DNA from: Coenobita brevimanus
Lineage: Eukaryota; Arthropoda; Malacostraca; Decapoda; Coenobitidae
Reading direction: 5' to 3'
Assembly (NCBI GenBank): GCA_032717465.1
Contig: CM064670.1
Span: 19,128,439-19,192,438 of the forward strand
Length of the DNA stretch: 64,000 bases
The position numbers were made by a program, and so were the translations under genes. Shown here piece after piece: positions 32,238-41,640 of the stretch. Each line of letters starts with the position of its first letter. The first letter of the stretch is position 1. The notes beneath the pieces were generated by a model. It saw only the letters and a list, made by a program, of their open reading frames with translations. It did not search any database and had not been told where the DNA came from.

Positions 32238-32995
32238 CCCGCCACGTCCCGTTGACGTATGGGTACGTTGCAACATTTTGCATTTGCCAGTCCCGGCGAC
32301 GTACTGGTACGTCGTGCAATTGCAAGGTCCCTAATTTGCACAATTTTCAATTTTCACCCGTGATTTTTCGTACGTATACATGGGACACCTTCCTCTATTC
32401 CTCTACAAGATGCCAAGCAGGGACAATGCCTTACACCGCATAACCTCCCCCCTCCCCCCCTCACGCCATTGTCTCGGCAATTCACCTGTTACCAGTGACC
32501 TGGCCAGTAAAGATATTCAGGGCCAGAGTGATTCCCCAATCGATGACAATGTGGAGGACAAAGTTTACATAGCATTAGAAGAAGAAACAGTCAGAAATAA
32601 TGATCAGGTAATGTGGCAAAAGAAGGTCAGGTATGGTTATTAGTTAGTGAGTGGAACAATGCTTATAATGCCTATATCACTGCTTGAAAACCAATATACT
32701 CTCATACTACATAAAAATTCGTACCAAGTAAATAAATAAATACCGCTTATGAGTGGTGTGAAATATTTACCCTCCCATAGAACTCGTTTTCTTTGGTGCC
32801 AGCCTGACAGAAAACCCAGTCAGGTAAGGAGGTACTCCTGCCTGCATCGAGTATTTTAAACCTCAGGTGAGCGATTTCTCTATGAATTTTCGATGTTTCT
32901 CACCAAAAGCGGAGGTTTTAGCCAAAAAAAAAATTTCGAAAATACCTCAGGATTGGGGGATGTCGGAGGTGCGGAAAACCTCGGGATGTGACGGG
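32238..32995 (+). mobile_element. piggyBac-type MITE, copy B
   Basis: 758 bp between TTAA at 32234-32237 and 32996-32999, ends CCCGCCACGTCCC and inverted CCCGTCACATCCC. It is nearly the same as copy A along its whole length, including the 77-codon frame and the poly(A) before tttcgaaaatacctc. It is nested in the 8-bp MITE, 39 bp from that element's right end. Confidence 0.85.
32410..32643 (+). CDS. Small open frame in piggyBac-type MITE copy B (77 aa)
   Basis: The same start and length as the frame in copy A. Both read MPSRDNALHRITSPLPPS at the N-terminus and end MWQKKVRYG plus one residue. The function is unknown. A transposase N-terminal remnant is the simplest explanation. Confidence 0.35.
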   Translation: MPSRDNALHRITSPLPPSRHCLGNSPVTSDLASKDIQGQSDSPIDDNVEDKVYIALEEETVRNNDQVMWQKKVRYGY

Positions 32996-33366
32996 TTAAA
33001 TGGAAGCGATCCGACTTGGTATTAGTAGACTTAGATACAGCCAATGTATCTCTACCAAGTGGCTTAGGTTGTCTGGTAGAGATTGTATGTAGGGTAAGAA
33101 GTGCTTGTAAGTGTAATTGTAGTGTTGGAGTGGCTTTGGATGTGTGTGTAGTCTGTGAACCAAGTGTAATCGGCCCGTGAAAGCCGACTGGGTGCAAGCA
33201 TACTTTATAGCATGCGACACTGGTTCAACCACAGCACCCCTTATGTCTGCCAAGCAGTACGTGGCCAGAAGAACGCTCCCAAAGTTTGTTACCCTTGCAG
33301 GGCACGAACTCTCGTTCTTCAGTATACAAAAACGCACACTTTTCCACTGTACCAGAGAGGCTCCAC

Positions 33367-33391
33367 ACACACACACACACACACACATATA

Positions 33392-33431
<40 letters not shown>

Positions 33432-33437
33432 CATATA

Positions 33438-33470
<33 letters not shown>
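33367..33470. repeat. (CA)n then (TA)n microsatellite
   Basis: CA units 33367-33388, then TA-rich blocks to about 33470, adjoining the head of the minus SINE copy. The following 33471-33880 is T- and A-rich with no recognised feature. Confidence 0.9.
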
Positions 33471-33475
<5 letters not shown>

Positions 33476-33880
33476 TATCTTTTTATCTTATTTTTTCTTT
33501 TAATTTTTATTTACTTATTTATTTTTATATTTTTTATATTTTTAGACCTTACATTATTTATTAGGAAAAAAATGACTAATCTAAAGACAGTAAAACTAAT
33601 AACCTAACAGAGAAATCGCTAACATACACTAATCCTAAAGAGACAAATAGCTAATCTTAACATAATGGTAAAAATACATCGACTAAGATAACACCATCAG
33701 CTGTAGATATGTAATGCTTTTCTACATTACATACCTACACTCATCACCTGCTGACTGTCAGTCGAGGCAGGAAGTAAAATAAGGGACATCAATATATAAA
33801 AGAGAACCTGAGGAGTCAGGAACTACCGGTATTCCATAAACGTCAGCTGTCGACCCTAATTAAGACAACTTATACAAGAT

Positions 33881-34225
33881 TTTTTTTTTTTATGTGTTCG
33901 ATTCTGGGCAGACTTCAGGGCCTATATCTCAGGGGCAGTAGCCTATCCCAAGGCCCAGTAGTCCTCCTTCACCTCCACATGTCACCACTTCAGTGCTAAC
34001 ACCCACCGTCCATATTGAATACATGCTAGGGCTGTCTCATACAGGACTGGTGTACTGGTATTAGCGGAGGTACTTTTACATGTCGGCGGGTCATCTGGTA
34101 GATCAGAAAAGTCTGCTTTTTATGAAATTCAAATTCTTAAACTGTTCCCTGCCCCAGCTGGGATTCGAACCCGGTCCATCAGGACTGCAGGCCGCCTCTC
34201 TACCGATTCAGCCACCGCATTTCCA
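33881..34225 (-). mobile_element. tRNA-derived SINE (family A), copy 1
   Basis: Minus strand: head with gaatcggtagagaggcggcc (A-box-like) and gggttcgaatccc (B-box-like) near 34160-34220. A body of about 250 bp follows, with an A-tail (T-run on plus at 33881-33891). Copy 2 at 53764-54107 shares the full length. The internal Pol III promoter and poly(A) end identify a SINE. Confidence 0.75.
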
Positions 34226-34654
34226 TATGTACGGAAAATGTAGTACCTCACCCAGCAGAACTCCAACAGCTGATAAGAGAAGCTGTGATACTATGCTTGT
34301 TGCAGACTTGAGGCGTCGGCTGGAGCTCCTTAGTGTTTTTTAATTATATCGGTGATAAGGTCTTCAGCTGACTGCTAGTCGGGTAGATTTTAAAAAAATG
34401 TATCTTCACGAACTTCTTTAACAACAGACAAGCTATCATTTACCCCAGATGCCGAGGTTATAAAGTAATATAAAAGACCTTAATGAGGACTTTTTTCCAC
34501 ATTAGAGGGAAATCTGAATCAAGGGGAAAATAAGAGTAGATGTAGGAGATTGTTGTTGCTTCCAAAGATACAATGTTACCTCCAAAACAACACTGGGAGA
34601 ACAGGGCTTTTGTGTAGGCTTGCGAGGGATATAAAGTTCTATGAGTTGAAATAT
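34226..34654. other. No recognised feature
   Basis: AT-rich sequence without terminal repeats, credible frames or matches elsewhere in the window. Confidence 0.35.
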
Positions 34655-34877
34655 ATATTTCATCCATCCATCATCCAATCCTACATTGCCCCACGAGGAG
34701 CATAGGAGTCCGGGGCTAAGAAGTTGGTCCCGACATTTAAGATGACAGTGACCAGCCTCACTCATCCCTGAGTGATTTTACATGAGCAATCAACCCGAAC
34801 CATCCCTTGGACATAAACCATCGCCAGTTCAATCTGACTGGAGCGCAATAATTACTCACTAAACCACCAGGCGCCAT
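34655..34877 (-). mobile_element. Possible SINE with (GATG)n tail
   Basis: On the minus strand gcctggtggtttagtgagta resembles an A box and gggatggttcgggttgat a B box, though their spacing is longer than in a tRNA. The sequence ends in gatgatggatggatg. Weak evidence only. Confidence 0.35.
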
Positions 34878-34959
34878 AATTTGGTTATAGGTTACCACCC
34901 AGCGTAGTAAATGGTTTCCTGGTGTACAGGAAACCATTTGGCTTGTCACTCAGTGTAGA

Positions 34960-35090
34960 GTCACCCACAGGCAGAAGCAAGAGGAAAGAATGAAGGAAAG
35001 AAAGACAGAAGAGGAAGTGTAAAGTTACCCATAGGCAGAAGGACAAGGAAAGAATGAAGTAAAGGAAGACAGAAGAGGATGGAAGGAAAG
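34960..35090. repeat. Tandem pair, unit about 62 bp, purine-rich
   Basis: acccacaggcagaag followed by aggaaagaatgaag and aaagacagaagagga occurs twice in a row with small changes (from about 34962 and about 35026). Confidence 0.7.
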
Positions 35091-35174
35091 AAGGATGGAG
35101 GAGAGGAAAGGGCAGACACCCCACAGCAGCACTACATCGAGTGAGTGGATGGTGAGTGCCCCCACCTACCACAG

Positions 35175-35175
<1 letters not shown>

Positions 35176-35247
<72 letters not shown>
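35176..35247. repeat. (TA)n microsatellite
   Basis: About 36 TA units. It abuts the 3' end of the minus-strand SINE pair that follows after a T-run. Confidence 0.95.
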
Positions 35248-35255
<8 letters not shown>

Positions 35256-35269
35256 TTACGGGCGTGTGA

Positions 35270-35770
35270 ACTTTTTTTTTTTTTTTAACGCTCCTGGCGC
35301 GGAATCCAACCCGAGACTTCTAGATGAAAGTCAGGCACTGTTACCACTACACCACTGCATAATAAAAGCTAAGCTACCTGAGTTCTATGACGAACCAGAT
35401 AAATCCGTTATGGGTGGATATAAATCAGTCTCAGCACATCAGGATTATTGCTTAGCCCCACGCAACTCCGCAAGTGACAGAGCAGTTTTAATCTATCCCA
35501 GCCAGAACACAAGCGTCTTTACATGTTGGAGAGAAGCAAATTATTCACCTGTGTTCAAATGTTTTATAAGTTCCTGGCCGGGAATCGAACCCGAAGCTTC
35601 TAGATGAAAGTCAGGCACTGTTACCACTACACCATGGCGTGATAAAAGTTATGCCACCTGAATTCCATGACGAACCAAGTAAATCCGTCATGGGAGGATA
35701 TATTTCACTTTCAACACAACACCCAATATTCTTTTATAAGTCTCGGGTTCGATTCCTGGCCAAGGGCGCA
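35270..35770 (-). mobile_element. tRNA-derived SINE (family C), two tandem units
   Basis: Two units of about 285 bp in the same orientation. Each has ggtgtagtggtaacagtgcc (A box) and tctcgggttcgattcc-like (B box), at about 35362-35285 and 35646-35575 on the minus strand, each preceded by tggttcgtcatggaattca-like sequence. A third B-box-like word near 35740-35757 suggests another truncated unit. Frames through it are meaningless. Confidence 0.65.

Positions 35771-35774
<4 letters not shown>

Positions 35775-35826
<52 letters not shown>
35775..35826. repeat. (TA)n microsatellite
   Basis: About 25 TA units between the SINE C cluster and the head of SINE B. Confidence 0.95.
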
Positions 35827-35828
<2 letters not shown>

Positions 35829-36222
35829 AGCCTCTGTCGTACAGTTGTAAAGTGTGCGTTTCATACACCGAAGAACGAAGGTTCGCGCCCCGCCAGGGTA
35901 ATAAACTTTGGGAGTGTTTCTCTGGCCACGTACTGCATTGGCGGACACATGGGGTGCTGTGGTTGAACCAGTGTCGCATACTAAAGTATGCTTGCACTTA
36001 GTCGGCTCGCACGGGCCAATTACACTTGGTTCACAGACTGCACACACATCCAAAGCCACTCCAACACAACAGTTACATTTACAAGCACTTCTCACGCCAC
36101 ATACAATCTCTCCTAGACAGCCTAAGCCACTTGGTAGAGCTACATTCGCTGAAACGTCCCCACTTCGGTAGGATAGGCCATTCCTGCAGTGGACACTCAA
36201 ACGGCTGATGAGATGAGATTAT
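35827..36222 (+). mobile_element. tRNA-like SINE (family B), uninterrupted copy
   Basis: The head gagcctctgtcgtacagttgt and aaggttcgcgcccc at A- and B-box spacing is followed by about 320 bp of body ending caaacggctgatgagatgag and (TA)n. This copy gives the empty site for the MITE in the minus copy at 31782-33370. An LTR retrotransposon is inserted into its (TA)n tail. Confidence 0.75.
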
Positions 36223-36244
36223 ATATATATATATATATATATAT

Positions 36245-37028
36245 TGTTACATAGCCTATGATTTCATCATCCTTTGTGTAATTTTAACGCACAGTATGCT
36301 GCATGTTTGATCACGAGCGTGTTCTGCCTCAGTCCCCCCCTTCTACCATTATAGTAGAGTAAGTCGTCCTTTCTGTTATTCAGTGCGGGATTGTCGATCG
36401 TTTGTCCCCATCGCTTCATTTGCGCGTCCCTCTTACAAGTTGTGTCAGGCTCTGCCGGCCCCTATATAATGAGCTCAGTCTCTGCATCATTGCCACTTAG
36501 ATCTGCTCCTCATTTTGTTCACATCTCTGTCCTCCCCTGTACAATTATTATTATTGTGAGTGCTCAAGAAATCTCCAAACATCTAGCAGCTGTGTGTAAT
36601 TTGAGTATAACTGTTGTTGTATTTTTTCTTGTACTGTGTAGCATAAGGTTAATTCTTAGGCCTAGGGAGGTTTTGATTAATGTTGGGTTGTGTCAGTTAT
36701 TTTTGATAATAGTTTGTATCTGTAATTATTTATCTGGCATTCACTGAGTATTATCTGGTATCTCATTTTATCAGGGCTGACTTAGATAAATTTACTCTTG
36801 CTAATTTCGTGTTAATAGAGGCTATTGCAGTTAACCATATATTTAACCTGTTTATTTGCCATTACATTATCTTTATGAGTCCTGAATGTTTTGTTGTTAG
36901 TTTAAGCATTAAACTTTAACTTGTAATTTTACCTAACTCTTTTGTTTTGAACCTGGAACTTTACGGGACAGTAGTGATTTTTAGCATTCTCACTGAAAGT
37001 GTACGTTATCTTTCTCTGTTCCGTAACA
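36245..37028 (+). repeat. 5' LTR
   Basis: 784 bp, TG...CA termini. It contains a TATA box (tatataa, 36463-36469) and a variant polyadenylation signal ATTAAA (36908-36913), fitting a U3-R-U5 layout. Visible differences from the 3' LTR are near 36330 (ag against gt), in cttcattt against cttgattt, in cattttatc against catattatc, and in gggacagt against gggagagt. Confidence 0.92.
36463..36469 (+). promoter_or_regulatory. TATA box in 5' LTR
   Basis: TATATAA followed after about 25-30 bases by ctgcatcattgcc, a plausible start region. The same word is at 41071-41077 in the 3' LTR. Confidence 0.55.
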
Positions 37029-37109
37029 TAAATTTGGCGACCTCATATCAGGATATTCAGGATATAATCATAAGGATATTGTTTGATATTTTGTGACTGT
37101 GATATATTC

Positions 37110-40100
37110 ATGATGGCTACTATTTCTACACTTGATGAAGCCAGGGATTTTTTGTCAAATGTGCAAACAGTGTGTGATATGGAAAACAGAACAAAGAATG
37201 AACTTAAGATTGTTGCTCAACAATTGGGATTTGTTGTTCGCTCTCATCAGTCTAAAGATCAGATTGTTGCCATGATTAATGAAAGCTTGTTTAATGTAAC
37301 TCCTCGAAATGAGCAAACGCAGATTGAATTAGCTAAGTTACAGCTAGCCCTGCAGGAGGCTTGTGTGAAGGAAGCTGAATTTCAAGCACAAGCTAAGGAG
37401 GCTGAGGCACAAGTTGAACTTGCCAGGATTCAGGCAGACCATGAGTATCGCATGAAACAAGGTGGAACTGGATCATCTTGCTCTGATGATTTTGATGTGG
37501 CTAAAAATGTTAAACTTGTCCCTCCTTTTAATGAATCTGATTTAACAAAGTATTTTCAGTTGTTTGAGAGGGTAGCTACAGGTTTTAATTGGCCTAAGGA
37601 GTATTGGCCAGTACTCCTTCAAACTGTTCTCACCGGTAAAGCTCAAGTGACTTATGCATCTTTGCCTCAGGATCAGTCTGATAATTATGATGTAGTTAAG
37701 AGCTTGATTCTTAAGGCCTACGAGCTTGTTCCTGAAGCCTATAGAGTAAAATTTAGGACAACTTACAAGCAAGATAAGCAATCCCATGTTGAGTATGCAA
37801 AAATCAAAGAAGATTTGTTGGAGCAGTGGTTAAATTCTAAGAATGTGGATTCTGATTTTGGTAAATTTAAGCAGATGATTTTGCTGGAGGACTTCAAAAG
37901 GTGTATTAGTAAAGATGTAAGCCTATATCTTGATGAGAAAAGAATAGATAATTTGTCTGATGCTGCAGTTTTAGCTGATGAGTATGTTCTCACTCACAAG
38001 AGATATTCTAGAGAAAAAGGGAAAGCTGAGAGTAAGTACGTTGCCTCTACTCAGAGTACAGGTAACAGGAAAGAGAATAAAGATGATGTTTCTCAGGAAG
38101 TAAATACCAGCTTCACCTCTAGATTTCAGAAAAGTAAATGTACTTATTCTAGTAAGCTTGGTCATACTACGGAGAGATGTTTCAGGAGACAGCGTGATGT
38201 GAACAAAAAGGAGTCTTTAAATATTCAGTCAATTGGTCTAGTGTCCACTCTTGAGAGTTCCCAGAATTCTTTAACTGAGTTAACTGAACCTGCTTTGAGG
38301 GGTAACTTAAATTCTCATGATGGAGCTCCTCTTTTGAGCAGTAACGTGGGTGACACTCTCAAGAGTTCATGTGCTAATTTCCTGTCTGATGGTTTTGTCA
38401 GTCCTCTGGACAGTAATGACAGGAAATCAGTTCAAATATATCGTGATACAGGTGCTTGCCAATCCCTTATGCTGACCAGTGTTCTAGGCTCTAATGTTAA
38501 TTCCTCTGATGAAACTGTAATCTTACAAGGTGTAGGGAATAATTATTTCTCTGTCCCTCTGTGCAGAGTGAATTTAGAGTCTGGTTTTGTTAATGGTTCC
38601 GTTATGGTTGGGTTGGTTGAGACACTCCCAATGTCAGGTGTAACTTTCTTACTTGGAAATGATATTGGTGGAAGTCAAGTGTGTCCAGCTCCTCAGTTGT
38701 CTAGTGAGCCAGTGGCTGCGGCCCAGGATTGTGATGTCCCTGATGTGTTCCCTGCATGTGCTGTCACTAGGGCTAAGTCTAAAGTTACTGGTGATTTAGA
38801 GGATAATGATGATGATGATGTTATCCTAGCTGACACTTTTCTTGCTAATTTGGACCACTCACCAGATGAGGCAGTACCCCGTAGTGTTGATAATTTGTCT
38901 CGTCAAGAGTTGGTTGAGTTGCAGGTTGCTGACCCTGAGTTGAAAGGTCTAGCTAACTCTGCTTACAGTGAAGAAGAGTCAGCCGGTGCTTCTACTTGTT
39001 ATTATGTAAAGTCAGGAGTACTTATGAGGAAGTGGAGACCCCCAACAGCATCAGCCGACTGTGAATGGGAGGTTGTACATCAAGTTGTCATCCCTCGTGT
39101 TTGTAGGCAGGATATCATTAGAGTGGCTCATGATTCCAGTTTGGCAGGACACCTTGGAGTGAGGAAGACTGTGGCACGCATTTTGAAACACTTCTACTGG
39201 CCAGGTATCTTCAGGGATGTTTCCTGGTATTGTAAGTCTTGTCACACCTGTCAAGTTGTGGGGAAGTGTAATCAGACCGAAAAGGTTGCACCTCTAGTTC
39301 CCATTCCTCCTTTTGAGGCGCCTTTCACCCGTGTGTTGGTGGATATTGTGGGCCCTCTTCCTAAGACTTCTTCAGGATTTTCTTATGTGTTGACCATGAT
39401 TGATATGGCTACTCGTTATCCTGAAGCCATTCCACTTAGAAACATCTCAGCAAAGAACGTGGTTAAGGAAATGCTAGGGTTCTTCACAAAGTTTGGTCTG
39501 CCCAAGGAGGTACAGTCAGACCGAGGAAGTAATTTCATGTCAAACGTTTTCAAGCAGTCTCTGAAAGAGTTGGGCATCACCCAGATCACGTCTTCAGCTT
39601 ACCGTCCCCAGACCCAAGGAGCGTTGGAGAGATATCATCAAACACTCAAATCGATGCTCAAGAAATACTGTTTGGAACATCAGAAAGACTGGGATAAAGG
39701 TCTTCCATTCGTTGTGTTTGCCGCAAGAGAATCTCCAAATGAATCACTGGGCTTCTCACCTTTTGAACTACTGTTTGGCCATGAAGTAAGAGGACCCCTT
39801 AAGTTACTCAAGGAATGCTGGCTGTCGGAGGAAGATGACGTCAACCTGCTGGAGTATGTGATGAAGTTCAAAGAACGGCTGTCCACTGCTTTACAGCTGG
39901 CGAGAGAGAATTTAGGAGCTGCTCAGGAGAAGATGAAGACTTGGTATGATAAGAAGTCCAGGTTACGCCACTTTCAGCCAGGAGATCAGGTTTTGATTCT
40001 GCTACCAGTTCATGGGCAACCTCTTCAAGCCAAGTTTAGTGGTCCCTATTTCGTGGAGAAGAAACTCAGTGATGTCAGCTATGTCATCACCACACCAGAT

Positions 40101-40862
40101 CGTAGAAAGAGCAAGCAACTATGTCACATCAACATGCGAAAGTTATATCACAGGCGGGACGAAAATAATCCAGTCTGCACTGTAGCTGTTCCACCCGAGT
40201 CTGCAAGTGAAGCTCTCCCATGCAGTATGAGCCTGAGTGATAGTTTGGGGAAGAATCCTGATATCATGAATGATCTCCAGACTAAGCTTTCTCATCTACC
40301 ACCCAAGGAAAGGCAGGAGTTTTCGGCATTACTGCAGGAGTACCCGCAAGTGTTCCGTGCCACTCCAGGAAGAACCACTCTGTTGATGCATGATGTCGAT
40401 GTTGGAGACGCAAAGCCAATTAAATTGCCTCCTTACCGTGTGAACCCAGTGAAAGTTCCTCTCATCCAGAAGGAGCTTGGCTACCTGTTGGACCACAAGA
40501 TGATTGAGCCCTGTCAGAGCGAGTGGAGTTCTCCTGTCACTCTGGTCCCTAAGCCAGGTGGGTTACAGCGGCTTTGCATTGACTACAGACGTGTTAATCA
40601 GATAACTAAAACAGACACTTACCCTCTCCCTCGTGTGGAAGATTGCATAGACAAGATCGGAAAGGCTAGGTACATAAGTAAGTTTGATTTGTTAAAGGGA
40701 TACTGGCAAGTACCTATGACTGAACGTGCTAGGGAGATCTCATGTTTTGTAACACTAGGAAAGACTTTTGCATGTTCTGTAATGCCATGTACAGATTGTT
40801 TTAGAGTAATAAGAAATTTCCTTTGTAAATTTCTTTTTTCTTTGTGGGGAGGTGTTACATAG
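37110..40862 (+). CDS. Retrotransposon polyprotein: gag, protease, integrase, partial RT
   Basis: 1250 codons from MMATISTLDEARDF, the first ATG of the frame. Approximate residues: coiled coil 70-116; gag core resembling SCAN-type retroviral capsid 130-300; a knuckle at 344-357 (CTYSSKLGHTTERC) whose second cysteine is serine; aspartic protease DTG at 446-448 and LLGND about 515; integrase zinc finger H674, H681, C711, C714; catalytic D745, D804, E840 (DDE spacing 35); GPY/F-like C-terminal domain about 955-1010; reverse transcriptase 1060-1220 with LVPKPGGLQRLCIDYRRVN and FDLLKGYWQVP (first catalytic D at 1193). After VMP the similarity ends and the frame runs into the polypurine tract and LTR. 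YxDD and RNase H are missing. It would act in cytoplasmic particles and the nucleus, but cannot reverse-transcribe alone. Confidence 0.88.
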   Translation: MMATISTLDEARDFLSNVQTVCDMENRTKNELKIVAQQLGFVVRSHQSKDQIVAMINESLFNVTPRNEQTQIELAKLQLALQEACVKEAEFQAQAKEAEAQVELARIQADHEYRMKQGGTGSSCSDDFDVAKNVKLVPPFNESDLTKYFQLFERVATGFNWPKEYWPVLLQTVLTGKAQVTYASLPQDQSDNYDVVKSLILKAYELVPEAYRVKFRTTYKQDKQSHVEYAKIKEDLLEQWLNSKNVDSDFGKFKQMILLEDFKRCISKDVSLYLDEKRIDNLSDAAVLADEYVLTHKRYSREKGKAESKYVASTQSTGNRKENKDDVSQEVNTSFTSRFQKSKCTYSSKLGHTTERCFRRQRDVNKKESLNIQSIGLVSTLESSQNSLTELTEPALRGNLNSHDGAPLLSSNVGDTLKSSCANFLSDGFVSPLDSNDRKSVQIYRDTGACQSLMLTSVLGSNVNSSDETVILQGVGNNYFSVPLCRVNLESGFVNGSVMVGLVETLPMSGVTFLLGNDIGGSQVCPAPQLSSEPVAAAQDCDVPDVFPACAVTRAKSKVTGDLEDNDDDDVILADTFLANLDHSPDEAVPRSVDNLSRQELVELQVADPELKGLANSAYSEEESAGASTCYYVKSGVLMRKWRPPTASADCEWEVVHQVVIPRVCRQDIIRVAHDSSLAGHLGVRKTVARILKHFYWPGIFRDVSWYCKSCHTCQVVGKCNQTEKVAPLVPIPPFEAPFTRVLVDIVGPLPKTSSGFSYVLTMIDMATRYPEAIPLRNISAKNVVKEMLGFFTKFGLPKEVQSDRGSNFMSNVFKQSLKELGITQITSSAYRPQTQGALERYHQTLKSMLKKYCLEHQKDWDKGLPFVVFAARESPNESLGFSPFELLFGHEVRGPLKLLKECWLSEEDDVNLLEYVMKFKERLSTALQLARENLGAAQEKMKTWYDKKSRLRHFQPGDQVLILLPVHGQPLQAKFSGPYFVEKKLSDVSYVITTPDRRKSKQLCHINMRKLYHRRDENNPVCTVAVPPESASEALPCSMSLSDSLGKNPDIMNDLQTKLSHLPPKERQEFSALLQEYPQVFRATPGRTTLLMHDVDVGDAKPIKLPPYRVNPVKVPLIQKELGYLLDHKMIEPCQSEWSSPVTLVPKPGGLQRLCIDYRRVNQITKTDTYPLPRVEDCIDKIGKARYISKFDLLKGYWQVPMTERAREISCFVTLGKTFACSVMPCTDCFRVIRNFLCKFLFSLWGGVT

Positions 40863-41636
40863 CCTATGATTTCATCATCCTTTGTGTAATTTTAACGCAC
40901 AGTATGCTGCATGTTTGATCACGAGCGTGTTCTGCCTCGTTCCCCCCCTTCTACCATTATAGTAGAGTAAGTCGTCCTTTCTGTTATTCAGTGCGGGATT
41001 GTCGATCGTTTGTCCCCATCGCTTGATTTGCGCGTCCCTCTTACAAGTTGTGTCAGGCTCTGCCGGCCCCTATATAATGAGCTCAGTCTCTGCATCATTG
41101 CCACTTAGATCTGCTCCTCATTTTGTTCACATCTCTGTCCTCCCCTGTACAATTATTATTATTGTGAGTGCTCAAGAAATCTCCAAACATCTAGCAGCTG
41201 TGTGTAATTTGAGTATAACTGTTGTTGTATTTTTTCTTGTACTGTGTAGCATAAGGTTAATTCTTAGGCCTAGGGAGGTTTTGATTAATGTTGGGTTGTG
41301 TCAGTTATTTTTGATAATAGTTTGTATCTGTAATTATTTATCTGGCATTCACTGAGTATTATCTGGTATCTCATATTATCAGGGCTGACTTAGATAAATT
41401 TACTCTTGCTAATTTCGTGTTAATAGAGGCTATTGCAGTTAACCATATATTTAACCTGTTTATTTGCCATTACATTATCTTTATGAGTCCTGAATGTTTT
41501 GTTGTTAGTTTAAGCATTAAACTTTAACTTGTAATTTTACCTAACTCTTTTGTTTTGAACCTGGAACTTTACGGGAGAGTAGTGATTTTTAGCATTCTCA
41601 CTGAAAGTGTACGTTATCTTTCTCTGTTCCGTAACA
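40853..41636 (+). repeat. 3' LTR
   Basis: 784 bp, near-identical to 36245-37028. The stop codon of the polyprotein lies within its first ten bases (reading into TGTTACATAG), so the coding frame overlaps the LTR start. Confidence 0.92.
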
Positions 41637-41640
41637 ATAT

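Larger units (their letters stand above)
31843..33034. mobile_element. MITE with 22-bp perfect TIRs and 8-bp duplication
   Basis: Ends 31843-31864 (CTAAGTCTACTAATACC...) and 33013-33034 are exact inverted repeats. ATACAGCC is duplicated at 31835-31842 and 33035-33042. Without the piggyBac-type MITE inside, the element is about 430 bp. An 8-bp duplication suggests hAT-like or another 8-bp superfamily, but the ends do not look like typical CAG-type hAT termini, so the superfamily is open. Confidence 0.8.
31782..33370 (-). mobile_element. tRNA-like SINE (family B), minus copy, interrupted
   Basis: The head is at 33370 on the minus strand (ggagcctctctggtacag...). The body runs down to 33035, and the remaining tail lies at 31842-31782, ending caaacggctgat next to (TA)n. 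It matches the uninterrupted plus copy at 35827-36222 in order: agttcg.gccc.gc, tttgggag, ccaagtgtaat, gccacttggtagag, then ggataggcc and ctgcagtggacactcaaac. The gap is a MITE with perfect 8-bp target duplication. Confidence 0.75.
36245..41636 (+). mobile_element. Ty3/gypsy LTR retrotransposon, GMR1-like, truncated pol
   Basis: A 5.4 kb element with 784-bp LTRs beginning TGTTAC and ending GTAACA, inserted in a (TA)n tract (ATAT on both sides, so the duplication is ambiguous). After the 5' LTR comes taaatttggcgacc, a plausible primer-binding site, and before the 3' LTR a polypurine tract (gtggggagg, 40844-40852). The single open frame has gag, protease and integrase before reverse transcriptase, the order known from GMR1-like Ty3/gypsy elements. 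RT stops before the catalytic box and RNase H is absent. The LTRs differ at about five positions of 784 by eye, so the insertion is young. It is a deletion derivative that would need an enzyme from elsewhere. Confidence 0.9.

Noticed and set aside
36391..36747. 118-codon frame repeated at 40999-41355
   Set aside because: Lies in the two LTRs. The repeat reflects LTR identity, not a duplicated gene, and no similarity to a known accessory protein was seen.
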